Shown: positions 25,272 to 33,876 of the stretch, piece after piece
How positions within the stretch are numbered: position 1 is the stretch's first letter
Layout: each line of letters opens with the position of its first letter
Assembly (NCBI GenBank): GCA_038531745.1
Contig: JBCBBJ010000014.1
Location: 14,430 to 78,429 of the forward strand
Length of the DNA: 64,000 nt
Source: CALLPQ01 sp038531745
Lineage (GTDB): Bacteria; Pseudomonadota; Alphaproteobacteria; Caulobacterales; Parvularculaceae
Direction: 5' to 3'
Made by a program: the position numbers and the translations under genes
The notes under the pieces: generated by a model
Seen by the model: the letters and a program-made list of their open reading frames with translations, nothing else
What the model was told of the DNA's origin: nothing
Databases searched by the model: none

Positions 25272-25301
25272 ATTTGCGGGCGGACGCAGCGTCTTTTTCA
25301 A
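25272..25301 (-). promoter_or_regulatory. Possible heat-shock (sigma-32-like) promoter of lon
   Basis: On the minus strand TTGAAA (25296-25301) is followed after 15 bases by CCCGCAAAT (25272-25280), which partly resembles the sigma-32 -10 element. The 5' leader would be about 135 bases. The 370-base gap (25130-25499) otherwise holds only the clpX terminator. The match is imperfect. Confidence 0.3.
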
Positions 25302-25434
25302 CACGGCAAAGCGGATAGTGCCCTACCGATGTGGGCAATGCTGGGCGCGGTTCAAGGTCAGAGGCAGATCAACTGGTAATCGCTATCCAGCTTGTTACTT
25401 GCGGTGATCGAATTCCTGTTGCGGTCAAACCCAC

Positions 25435-25464
25435 AAAGCCCCTTCGTGAAAGCGAAAGGGCTTT
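25435..25464 (-). terminator. Hairpin terminator after clpX
   Basis: AAAGCCC pairs with GGGCTTT, and TTCG with CGAA inside. On the minus strand it is followed by GTGGGTTTG, a poor T run. It sits 36 bases after the clpX stop codon. Confidence 0.6.
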
Positions 25465-25499
25465 GGAAAAGCTCGATAAAAGGTAAGGTCTACGCGACT

Positions 25500-26792
25500 T
25501 TACGCCGTGGCGTCCGCTTCGACTTTTTCTTTCGCGCGCTCGTCATAGATAAACAGCGGCTTGGCGTTACCCTCGACCACTTCACCATTGACCACCACTT
25601 CCGAGACGCCGTCCAGGGTGGGCAGATCAAACATGGTGTCGAGCAGGATGCCTTCCATGATGGACCGCAGGCCGCGCGCGCCGGTTTTCCGCGCAATGGC
25701 TTTGCGGGCGATGGCGGCTTTGGCGTCGTCGGTGAAGGTCAGTTTGACCTCCTCCATTTCGAACAGACGCTGATATTGCTTGACCAGCGCATTTTTTGGC
25801 GTGGTCAGGATCTGGATCAGGGCGTCCTCATCGAGATCTTCGAGGGTTGCGATGACCGGCAAGCGGCCCACAAATTCCGGGATTAGACCAAATTTCAGCA
25901 GGTCTTCCGGCTCAACCTCGCGCAGGATATCGCCCACGCGGCGGTCGTCTGGGTTCTTCACCTCTGCGCCAAAGCCGATGGACGCACCGTCACCGCGGCC
26001 TGAGATAACTTTTTCAAGGCCAGCAAACGCCCCGCCCACGATGAACAGGATGTTTGTTGTATCAACCTGCAGAAATTCCTGCTGCGGATGCTTGCGGCCC
26101 CCTTGCGGCGGGACGGACGCGACCGTGCCTTCCATAATTTTCAAAAGCGCCTGCTGCACGCCCTCGCCCGACACATCCCGGGTGATGGAAGGATTGTCGG
26201 ATTTGCGGCTGATCTTATCAACCTCGTCAATGTAGACGATCCCGCGCTGGGCCCGCTCCACATTATAGTCCGCGGCCTGGAGGAGCTTGAGGATGATGTT
26301 CTCCACATCCTCGCCCACATAGCCCGCCTCGGTCAGGGTTGTGGCATCAGCCATAGTAAACGGCACATCAAGGATACGCGCCAGAGTTTGGGCCAGCAGG
26401 GTCTTACCAGACCCGGTGGGACCAACGAGTAGGATATTGGATTTTGCCAGCTCAACATCATTGCCTTTACCGGCATGGTTGAGGCGTTTGAAATGGTTAT
26501 GGACCGCAACGGCAAGCACGCGTTTCGCGTGGGCCTGGCCGATCACATAATCGTCGAGAACCTTGTTGATCTGTTGCGGGGAGGGCACGCCGTCGCCAGT
26601 TTTCACCAGCGAGGATTTCGACTCCTCCCGGATAATATCCATGCACAGTTCAACGCACTCGTCACAGATAAAGACCGTGGGCCCCGCAATCAGCTTGCGC
26701 ACTTCATGCTGGCTTTTCCCGCAAAACGAGCAATAGAGCGTATTTTTACCGTCACCGCCGCCGCTTTTTCCGCTTACTTTGCTCACCACCAT
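25500..26792 (-). CDS. clpX: ATP-dependent Clp protease ATP-binding subunit ClpX
   Basis: ClpX is the AAA+ unfoldase that feeds substrates to ClpP. The N-terminal zinc-binding domain is intact (CSFCGKSQ and CDECVELC). The AAA+ part has Walker A GPTGSGKT, Walker B VYIDEVDKI, the pore-loop GYVGEDVE and the RKTGARGLRSIME sensor-2 region. The length of 430 residues is normal. The start has AGAGGAG close to the ATG. It follows clpP on the same strand with about 290 bases between; that gap shows no gene and probably carries a separate clpX promoter. Confidence 0.98.
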   Translation of the reverse strand: MVVSKVSGKSGGGDGKNTLYCSFCGKSQHEVRKLIAGPTVFICDECVELCMDIIREESKSSLVKTGDGVPSPQQINKVLDDYVIGQAHAKRVLAVAVHNHFKRLNHAGKGNDVELAKSNILLVGPTGSGKTLLAQTLARILDVPFTMADATTLTEAGYVGEDVENIILKLLQAADYNVERAQRGIVYIDEVDKISRKSDNPSITRDVSGEGVQQALLKIMEGTVASVPPQGGRKHPQQEFLQVDTTNILFIVGGAFAGLEKVISGRGDGASIGFGAEVKNPDDRRVGDILREVEPEDLLKFGLIPEFVGRLPVIATLEDLDEDALIQILTTPKNALVKQYQRLFEMEEVKLTFTDDAKAAIARKAIARKTGARGLRSIMEGILLDTMFDLPTLDGVSEVVVNGEVVEGNAKPLFIYDERAKEKVEADATA

Positions 26793-27082
26793 ACTCCTCT
26801 GTGACGCACCCGCGTCGCTCGCCTACGCCATAATATGGCGGTCTATCGATATCAGCACAAGAAGGTTTACAAAGGTCTAGGTTAAGACCGTTGCCTTCCA
26901 GGCAGTTCTTCGCGCTTGGCCGCGTAACAGGGGCTCTATCTGACCCGATCCGAAACCGGCGCATCGCGATTGTATGCCGCTTGGTACCGCTGTGCAGGTA
27001 TGGTGCCAGTCGCCAACATGGGCAGGGTAAGCCCCGCCAACGCTCACCGCGCAGACCCAATTATTCCCGCACAAGGGCCGGC

Positions 27083-27718
27083 CTATGCGCCTTCTTCACT
27101 TACCGGTGCGGTGCGTTCGGTTAATACTTTATCAATAAGACCGAACTTCACCGCTTCATCGGGGGTCATGAAGTGGTCGCGATCGAGCGTTTCTTCAATC
27201 GTCTCATAATCCTGCCCGGTATGGTGCACATAGATTTCGTTCAGGCGACGTTTCACCTCAATGATGTCTTTGGCATGGCGCTCAATATCCGACGCCTGAC
27301 CCTGGAATCCGCCGGAGGGCTGATGCACCATGATCCGCGAATTGGGCAGGGAGAAGCGCATGTCTTTCTCACCCGCTGTCAACAAGAGTGAGCCCATGGA
27401 CGCGGCCATTCCGGTGCACATGGTGGACACCGCCGGGCGGATATACCGGATGGTGTCATACATCGCGAGGCCAGCGGAAACCGATCCACCGGGTGAATTG
27501 ATGTAGAGATTGATCTCTTTCTTGGGGTTCTCTGCCTCAAGGAACAGGAGCTGGGCCACCACGCTTGTGGCCATGGCGTCATTGACCGGGCCAGCAATAA
27601 AAATGATGTGCTCTTTGAGAAGCCGCGAATAGATATCGTAGGATCGCTCCCCGCGGCTGGTCTGCTCAATTACCATCGGCGTGAGGTAATTCTCATACAT
27701 GGCAACCGGATCGTTCAT
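27083..27718 (-). CDS. clpP: ATP-dependent Clp protease proteolytic subunit
   Basis: ClpP forms the two-ring serine protease chamber that works with ClpX or ClpA. The catalytic Ser is in GMAASMGSLLL, the His in IMVHQPSGGFQGQASDIE and the Asp in the TGQDYETIEETLDRD region. The mature start region (MVIEQTSRGERSYDIYSRLL) is typical. The ATG at 27718 is supported by GAGGAA seven bases upstream, which gives 211 residues. A 7-bp inverted repeat (GGGGGTG/CACCCCC, 27804-27830) lies upstream in the roughly 200-base gap and is of unknown meaning. Confidence 0.98.
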   Translation of the reverse strand: MNDPVAMYENYLTPMVIEQTSRGERSYDIYSRLLKEHIIFIAGPVNDAMATSVVAQLLFLEAENPKKEINLYINSPGGSVSAGLAMYDTIRYIRPAVSTMCTGMAASMGSLLLTAGEKDMRFSLPNSRIMVHQPSGGFQGQASDIERHAKDIIEVKRRLNEIYVHHTGQDYETIEETLDRDHFMTPDEAVKFGLIDKVLTERTAPVSEEGA

Positions 27719-27918
27719 ACATTCCTCATGGTGTGAAGGCGTCGGGGCGGATCGAATAAGCCGGGACCGCAAACGCGAAAAAATTGTCGTGTATCGTACT
27801 ATTGGGGGTGTCGGTTAAAATTCCACCCCCTGCATAGCCGCAAGGCTAATTTATTCCGCTCGTTTTTACCGTTGCCGGCGCGGCACTGGATCACCGGCCG
27901 CAACCCGCTCGCTCGCTA

Positions 27919-28926
27919 TCAGGCATATCGGCGGATACGTGCCTGGTCCTCATGCTCGCGGGCGTTGCCGGTAAAGGGTTTCTCGTGCAACCCCATATTG
28001 CGCACCGTTTGCCAAATCTGGTGGGGGTCAACATCACCGGCCCGGCCTGGTGCCGGCGCGATGCGCACCACATGGCGCCCCGAAATCGGCAGGTCTTGGT
28101 CCTCATAGGGTGAAACCAAAACCCCGTCGCAGCCAACGCTTAGGGCCAGATACATCTCGTCGGCAAGATCGCTCACAAAAAAGCTCGCATTTCGGGCGAG
28201 GGACGCCAGTTGCAGATGGTCGGACTTGCCGGTCAGGTCAACAAGGTCGGGCGCCTCCGCAGCAATGTCATCGCCAAAATCATTCAAGCTGGTATCGCCA
28301 ATCAAGACCGGAATAATCCCAGCGCCGGACATGAGATTGGCCAGTTGGGCATATTGGCTTGCGGCCATGCGCTGGCGATTGTCATCGCTCACCAGCAACA
28401 GGCCGTAGGCGCTGTTCAGCCCGTACCAGGACGGTTGCATATTGGCGCTGTCTTTACGGGTATCGAGGGACCAGCCCAGGGACGGATACCGCGCCGGATT
28501 GGCAAGATCACCGCCCGCGCAAAACTTTGCCACGTCCCCCAACCGGTCAACCCCAGAGCGCAAGGACCGATCCGGACGACCGCCCCCCATGCTGACCCAT
28601 TTGGGTTTGCGCCAGCCAAGCCCGGTGGAAAGCCGCCGCGATGCCTCCCCGCCGCTTAAATCAAAAACCTTTGAAAAGCGCGTTTTACGCACCTGATTGA
28701 TCAGATTTTGACGGGTTGCCTTGTCATGGAGCGGGGGGCTTGCGGCAATCTGGTCAAAATAGGGGGCCGACCGGGCAAGACGCTCCAGCGCTTTCGTTGT
28801 CAAAAGCGAAATGGTCGCCTCAGGATGGGCGTTGCGAATCTCTTCAAAGATCGGCTCGCTGGCCACAAAGCTGGCCAGGCTGTCCGTCATGATCACCAGA
28901 ATACGACTGTTCTTTTGCGCGGCCAC
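27919..28926 (-). CDS. Glycosyltransferase family 9 (heptosyltransferase-like)
   Basis: A 335-residue protein with the plan of ADP-heptose:LPS heptosyltransferases. The N-terminal strand ILVIMTDSLASFVASEPIFEEI replaces the usual ILVIRLGSLGD, and the C-terminal half has the nucleotide-sugar region with PVLIGDTSLND and DLVDLTGKSDHLQLASLARNASFFVSD-like order. Such enzymes add sugars to the LPS core or other surface glycans at the inner face of the inner membrane. The N-terminal motif is diverged, so the donor sugar is uncertain. The GTG start has AGGAGAG about eight bases upstream, within the end of the preceding glycosyltransferase gene; six bases separate the genes. Confidence 0.75.
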   Translation of the reverse strand: MAAQKNSRILVIMTDSLASFVASEPIFEEIRNAHPEATISLLTTKALERLARSAPYFDQIAASPPLHDKATRQNLINQVRKTRFSKVFDLSGGEASRRLSTGLGWRKPKWVSMGGGRPDRSLRSGVDRLGDVAKFCAGGDLANPARYPSLGWSLDTRKDSANMQPSWYGLNSAYGLLLVSDDNRQRMAASQYAQLANLMSGAGIIPVLIGDTSLNDFGDDIAAEAPDLVDLTGKSDHLQLASLARNASFFVSDLADEMYLALSVGCDGVLVSPYEDQDLPISGRHVVRIAPAPGRAGDVDPHQIWQTVRNMGLHEKPFTGNAREHEDQARIRRYA

Positions 28927-28932
28927 GGTCAG

Positions 28933-30261
28933 CTACTCTCCTGAATACGGGTCTGCGGGTGGTGCGGGGTATGTGTGCGCCTCGCCGCCGCCAAGGGCTG
29001 CGTCATAAACGGCAAGGGTTGCGGCGGTCATGCTGGCGCTGGAAAAATGGCGGGTCACGTGTTCGCGCGCCGCCGCGCCCAAGGCACGCCGCGCGGGCGC
29101 GGGCATGGTTGCAAGCGTTGCCAACGCATCGGCGAGCGCATCGCTGTCACCAGGCGGGACAAGAAAACCGGTTTTGCCGTGACGCACCGTCTCGCGCGCG
29201 CCGCCATGGTCACTGGCCACCACGGGCACGCCCATGGCCCCGGCCTCAACAGCAACCCGGCCAAAAGCCTCTGGCCGGGTAGACGGCATAATGACGGCAT
29301 CAGCCGCGCCATAGGCCGCGGGCATATCCGTCTCATGTCCAGAAAAATGGACCAAGTCTGCAACCCCAATGTCTTTTGCCAACCGCCTTAGCGCTTGCCC
29401 GAATTCGGCATTTTTTGTTGCCAAACCTGGCTTGTGTGCCCTTCCCCCTGACGTCTTGTCCGAAGGAAAAGCGGTCGACCCATCATCACCACCCACAAAA
29501 ATTAACCGGAAAGTGCGCCCTTGGCCAGCCTGTGTTTGCGCTTGACCAGTCATTAGCGTTTTCATCCGGGCCAGCGCTTTCAGCGCCACCGCATGGCCTT
29601 TCCAGGCGCTCGGCCGCGCCGGCATTACGATCGTAAAGGGCCGCGTCTGCGATGCATCCATTTTCGCCTCTTGATACCACTGGCTTAAAAGGGCGTCGCA
29701 CCGCGCCGCCGTCACGGCGTCGGGGGAAAAAGATGCAAGATCAACGCCACGGGGAATGACGGTCAGACGCTCGCGCAATCCGGGGCGCAGACCAGGCACA
29801 AGATCGCCATAGCCCGCAACAAGCGCCTCGGCGGTAAAATGCGAATTGGCGATCACGCGGTCGGCCCGCACCATGATGCTGTTATACTGCCTTTTCAGGC
29901 GCGATCCGCCGCCATAGGCCCCGTGGAAAGTGGTGATAAACGGGATTTGGGTGCGCCGGCTTGCCCACAAGGTACTCCAGGCGGGCGCGCGCGACCGGGC
30001 GTGGAAAAGATCAATCTTCTCATCGGTCACCAGTGTCTTAAGGCGGCGGGCATTGCGCATCATCACCAGCGGGTTTTTGCTGGCCATCGGTAGCGTAATG
30101 ATCGTGCCGCCTAAAGCCTCGACGCGGGGCGTCAGACGCCCGCCTTGCGTTACCACGACGGCGCGCCAACCGCGCGCGGTAATCGCCTCGGTCATCTCCA
30201 GCGTTGTTCGTTCCGCACCCCCCTCATCAAGGGTGGGGATAATTTGCGCAATCGTTACCAT
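28933..30261 (-). CDS. Glycosyltransferase family 4
   Basis: Retaining GT-B glycosyltransferase of 442 residues. The N-terminal domain has IIPTLDEGGAERTTLEMTEAI, and the C-terminal domain has the EX7E element within RPEAFGRVAVEAGAMGVPVV followed by DHGGARETV, the donor nucleotide-sugar site. It probably builds LPS or another surface polysaccharide together with the GT9-like enzyme in the same operon. The ATG at 30261 follows GAGGGGAC; the longer frame has no better start. Nothing like an O-antigen cluster is nearby, so this is a small two-gene unit. Confidence 0.88.
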   Translation of the reverse strand: MVTIAQIIPTLDEGGAERTTLEMTEAITARGWRAVVVTQGGRLTPRVEALGGTIITLPMASKNPLVMMRNARRLKTLVTDEKIDLFHARSRAPAWSTLWASRRTQIPFITTFHGAYGGGSRLKRQYNSIMVRADRVIANSHFTAEALVAGYGDLVPGLRPGLRERLTVIPRGVDLASFSPDAVTAARCDALLSQWYQEAKMDASQTRPFTIVMPARPSAWKGHAVALKALARMKTLMTGQAQTQAGQGRTFRLIFVGGDDGSTAFPSDKTSGGRAHKPGLATKNAEFGQALRRLAKDIGVADLVHFSGHETDMPAAYGAADAVIMPSTRPEAFGRVAVEAGAMGVPVVASDHGGARETVRHGKTGFLVPPGDSDALADALATLATMPAPARRALGAAAREHVTRHFSSASMTAATLAVYDAALGGGEAHTYPAPPADPYSGE

Positions 30262-30448
30262 GTCCCCTCTATCCCCCCTTGCCGGACGGGACGCAATGAC
30301 CTTCCTTGCGATGACGGCCGTCAGATCAGTGTACCCAGCTTGCATGTGCCGTCGGCCAATGCTTCACTTATAGCCACTCAGCCCTGGTGCAGATAAATGA
30401 CGGGCAACGGGCGAACCCGCGCCCCAACAATTTGAAAAAGGCCGTATA

Positions 30449-31207
30449 ATGACGATTGTGTTCAATGTGCAGAGTAAGATCCTCATGGATGATCCGCGCT
30501 TGAAACCAAAACCCGCCGGGGAGATGTTGCCCGCGTGGAAAACATCAATCGCGGGGCGGCTTGAAAAAGGGTTAGAGCAAGGGGGCACGGTCCGGGCATG
30601 CCCGGCGATCCATGACTATCTGCATTTGGGCTATGTTATTCCGCTGTGGACGGATGTTTTGGTGGAACGCGTGAGCGTTGGCCTGAATGGCCAGCCGGTT
30701 CGCGACGCGAAAGGTAACAAACTGTCCTGGCGCACGGCCCATGCTGCCTTTCCCCTGGAACATCACGGTATCGATCAGGTCAAAGGGGTAACGCCGCTAG
30801 AACCGCCGGATGGTATGCCGCTGGTGATCAAACCGATTTGTCCGTGGCTGATTGAAACACCGCCGGGCTGGTCAATCCTCGTCCTGCCATTCAGTCTCCA
30901 TGAGGAGAGCGAAACCTTGCCGCTGGAACCCATTATTGGTGTGGTGAATACGGACCATTGGCATCAGGTCCATGCGCCTTGTCGATGGAAAAGTGACGGG
31001 GCCAGTGTCAAGATGAAGGCGGGCACCCCCTTCATGCATATTATTCCATTCCGGCGCGATGAAGCGCTGACGGCTGAATTCAAACTGATTGAGGAAGACG
31101 CACGTCTGGCCAATCTTGCGGGGGTCTTGAATGACTTTTCCGGCAGCTATCGAAAGCAACAAAAGGTGCATGACGACAAACGCCAACCGCCCCAGGATCA
31201 GGAGTGA
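30449..31207 (+). CDS. Conserved protein resembling DUF6065-type phage proteins
   Basis: A soluble protein of 252 residues with no signal peptide. The pattern RACPAIHDYLHLGYVIPLWT, then KPICPWLIETPPGWSILVLP, then GVVNTDHWHQVHAPC and KAGTPFMHIIPFRRDE resembles proteins common in marine and cyanobacterial phages and in bacteria near glycosylation genes, annotated as DUF6065 in my memory. The function is not known to me. The C-terminal 25 residues are Lys/Gln-rich and likely disordered. The start has AAAAAGG seven bases upstream. It is divergent from the glycosyltransferase operon and is followed 83 bases later by a sensor-kinase-like gene. Confidence 0.6.
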   Translation: MTIVFNVQSKILMDDPRLKPKPAGEMLPAWKTSIAGRLEKGLEQGGTVRACPAIHDYLHLGYVIPLWTDVLVERVSVGLNGQPVRDAKGNKLSWRTAHAAFPLEHHGIDQVKGVTPLEPPDGMPLVIKPICPWLIETPPGWSILVLPFSLHEESETLPLEPIIGVVNTDHWHQVHAPCRWKSDGASVKMKAGTPFMHIIPFRRDEALTAEFKLIEEDARLANLAGVLNDFSGSYRKQQKVHDDKRQPPQDQE

Positions 31208-31290
31208 TGCTGGGTCCGATTGGGGCGGCTGGCGGTGATTTTGCATAACGCTTTGGTCTTTGCGCCGCCGCCCATCAGGACCATCCTGCC

Positions 31291-33225
31291 ATGAACACCA
31301 TACCGCCAGCACCTGAACCGGTACCCCAGCAAGCGACCCGCCCGGAGCCGGCGATTGCCAAGCCGGGTCTCCTGGTGCGGCTGTTTGGCTATAAACCCGG
31401 CACGCTCGTACAAACCGAGCAATTTGTGCATTGGGTCGGCACGGCCCTCCTGTTTATGGCAATTGTGACGGCATTAACGCTCCTGGGGTTTGCCCAAATG
31501 CGCGGGGCTGTTGCGCTTTTTGTGTTCGCACCGTTTTTTCTGATCACCCTTGCTGGGGCTCTTGTGTGGTTTTTTATCCGTCGGCGGATGGTATCGCGCC
31601 ATCATGTCTTAAGGTTCCAACGGGCGGTCTATGTGCTCACTTTTCCCGCTGCGCTTTATGTGGGTCTTGCCGGCGGGGTTTTGCTGAATGTCTATACGGA
31701 TAAATTTCTAGCCCTGATCCTGTTCTGGCAGGGTACGGTGGGCTTTACGCTGGTCAGCCTGACCGGGCGCAATGCGTTGCAATATGGGATGCGGGTCACG
31801 CTCGCCTTGTTGCCGACGGTGTTGTTGCTGTTGCAAACGGGGGAGCCACGTCTGACGGCGCTGGCGATCCTTGTTTATTTGTCCTTGTGTCTGGCAACGC
31901 TGGTCCAACTCGATATGAGCGATACCAGTCGGCGACACCGCAAGATGGTGCTGGAGAGCGCGAAAGCCCGGGATCGGTCCGCCGCACACCTGTCGCGCTA
32001 TCTGTCAGCAACCCGTGATTTTATCTGGTCGATTGATGCGGGGGGGCGCAGGGCCCGGTTGCCTGCCGCCTTGTTTGACGAGACGCAAATAGGCGTTGGC
32101 GCCCATGGTGGTGGGATGGGGCTACACGCGTTTGAGACGCAACGCCTTCTCGCGCGCCTTAGCCAATCTTCGCGCATGGCCCTGCGCAAGGCGTTCTTTG
32201 CGGGAATAGCGTTTAGCGATCTGCAAATTAAAATAACGCATAAGGATGGTCAAACCCGGTGGTATAGCCTTTCCGGTGCACCGGATCATGATCGCAATGG
32301 GCTCTTTGCCGGGTTTAGCGGTATGGCCATCGACATCTCCGCCGCCATCCACGCCCGCCAAAAGATCAATATTTATACGGAGCGTCTTGAGGATCGGGTC
32401 GCCGCACGCACGCAAGCCCTCACCACCGCGCTCGCCGAGGAGGAGACGGCACGCGCAGCGCAAGCACACCGTACCCGGGCGGAACAGGCCTTCTTTGCTG
32501 CGTTGCTTGACCGACTTACCGAAGACACTGCCTCAGGGAAAAACAGCGCTGCGGACACCATAGGCCCGGCGCTTCTTGATCTGGGGCGCGGTGTTCTTGC
32601 CCTGACCGCGGCGAAAAAGCCGCCCATGCGCGCGGCACCACCGCAAGCGTTGAGGCGTGAGACACCGGGCGATCAGCTGTTTTATATTGATGATATGATC
32701 CGCACGGCGCTTCTGGCCGATCGGGCGCGTTGCCTTGCCGATGGCGTTACTTTGAAAATTGATCGTCTGTGCGGGGAGCAAGTGTTTGCCAACCCTGACA
32801 TCTGGTCATTGGCGTTGCGGCTTGTTGTCCACAGTCTTGTGAACACGAGCGCTATTACGGCCCCGCCAACGGCGACGCGCGTTCTCAATTTGGGTTTGGC
32901 ATTGGCGCGGACCGATGAGGGCGTTGTGATAACCATCGCCCCCCGTTTCGACCGCGATCATGGCCCGGTGACACCTGCAAAAAAGCAAGCGTCACCCCTC
33001 CAAAGCGCGGCAATTCAGCCCGGGACAAGCGATATCACTGACGTGATCCGCACCCTAACCCATGGCCTGACCTCAAGCACGCTAAGCCCCGAAATGGGCA
33101 ACATGGCGCTCTTGCTAGCCACGGCGCTTTTGGACGGGCAAGGCGGTCAGTTGCGCGGCGTGTCGCCGGGGGTAATCGACCTTGTGATCCCGCGGGTGCG
33201 TCTCATGGCCCGCCTGATTGCCTGA
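31291..33225 (+). CDS. Membrane sensor histidine-kinase-like protein lacking catalytic motifs
   Basis: A 644-residue membrane protein. A Pro-rich start is followed by about six hydrophobic segments between residues 45 and 210, then a PAS-like domain (FIWSIDAGGRRARLP, DGQTRWYSLSGAP) near 230-330, then a coiled-coil with many Arg, Ala and Glu (340-400). The rest has the spacing of a histidine-kinase core. However, no phospho-accepting H-box (HExRTPL) is seen, the N-box position reads LRLVVHSLVNTS, and no DxGxG or GxGxG nucleotide box is seen. It is therefore probably a pseudokinase that scaffolds or regulates another kinase; enzymatic activity is unlikely. No response regulator is adjacent. Confidence 0.65.
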   Translation: MNTIPPAPEPVPQQATRPEPAIAKPGLLVRLFGYKPGTLVQTEQFVHWVGTALLFMAIVTALTLLGFAQMRGAVALFVFAPFFLITLAGALVWFFIRRRMVSRHHVLRFQRAVYVLTFPAALYVGLAGGVLLNVYTDKFLALILFWQGTVGFTLVSLTGRNALQYGMRVTLALLPTVLLLLQTGEPRLTALAILVYLSLCLATLVQLDMSDTSRRHRKMVLESAKARDRSAAHLSRYLSATRDFIWSIDAGGRRARLPAALFDETQIGVGAHGGGMGLHAFETQRLLARLSQSSRMALRKAFFAGIAFSDLQIKITHKDGQTRWYSLSGAPDHDRNGLFAGFSGMAIDISAAIHARQKINIYTERLEDRVAARTQALTTALAEEETARAAQAHRTRAEQAFFAALLDRLTEDTASGKNSAADTIGPALLDLGRGVLALTAAKKPPMRAAPPQALRRETPGDQLFYIDDMIRTALLADRARCLADGVTLKIDRLCGEQVFANPDIWSLALRLVVHSLVNTSAITAPPTATRVLNLGLALARTDEGVVITIAPRFDRDHGPVTPAKKQASPLQSAAIQPGTSDITDVIRTLTHGLTSSTLSPEMGNMALLLATALLDGQGGQLRGVSPGVIDLVIPRVRLMARLIA

Positions 33226-33298
33226 TCGGTTTTCCCCTTCAGTTTCTTCGCGCCATCTCCTAACAAAAGGCGGCACAGATAATCGCGAGGAGATCTTT

Positions 33299-33856
33299 AT
33301 GGCCGACCGGCTTACAGTCATCACAACCCGCGGCGGCGACCGGGGCGAAACGTCCCTGGGTGATGGTACGCGGGTGTCAAAAACCGACGCGCGGATTGGT
33401 CTTCTTGGCGCGGTTGATAGCCTCAACAGTTGGATCGGGGTTGTCCTTGCCCACGCACCGGGCGACGCCGCCCGCGAAACCCTAGAAGGGGTTCAGCATG
33501 ATCTGTTTGATTTAGGGGGTGCCTTGTGCTTTCCCGGTACGGCCCTGTTGTCCGAGGCCCATGTGAGCCGTCTTGATGGTGCCAGCACCCGGATGAACGA
33601 GGCATTGGCGCCATTAAAGGAGTTTATTCTGCCCGGGGGCAGCCTGCTCCTCGCCTGGTTGCATGTGGCGCGCACGCAAGCGCGCGAGACCGAGCGCCAA
33701 TTTGTTGCCTTTGATCAGGAGCCTGATGATCACGTGAAGTTTGCCCGGCAATATCTCAACCGGTTGTCGGACTTTCTGTTCATCGCCGCCCGGGCGGAGG
33801 CGAGGCGCACCGATGTTCAGGAAACACTATGGGAAAAACGCAAATCCGTATCATGA
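33299..33856 (+). CDS. pduO: Cob(I)alamin adenosyltransferase, PduO type
   Basis: Trimeric enzyme that transfers the adenosyl group of ATP to cob(I)alamin to form coenzyme B12. The N-terminal ATP loop TRGGDRGETSLGDG, the VDSLNSWIG segment, the ARTQARETER helix with the active-site Arg residues and LNRLSDFLF are all characteristic. The 185 residues are normal. The start at 33299 is chosen because CGAGGAGAT lies directly upstream; the longer frame from 33218 would overlap the upstream gene. The second position of the usual DELNS motif is Ser here. It ends 20 bases from the convergent nucleoside transporter gene. Confidence 0.93.
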   Translation: MADRLTVITTRGGDRGETSLGDGTRVSKTDARIGLLGAVDSLNSWIGVVLAHAPGDAARETLEGVQHDLFDLGGALCFPGTALLSEAHVSRLDGASTRMNEALAPLKEFILPGGSLLLAWLHVARTQARETERQFVAFDQEPDDHVKFARQYLNRLSDFLFIAARAEARRTDVQETLWEKRKSVS

Positions 33857-33876
33857 CGATTGTGCGTAATCGCCGC

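Noticed and set aside
27804..27830. Inverted repeat GGGGGTG/CACCCCC upstream of clpP as a terminator for the glycosyltransferase operon
   Set aside because: No T run follows on either strand and the loop is long; it remains only a possible regulatory site.
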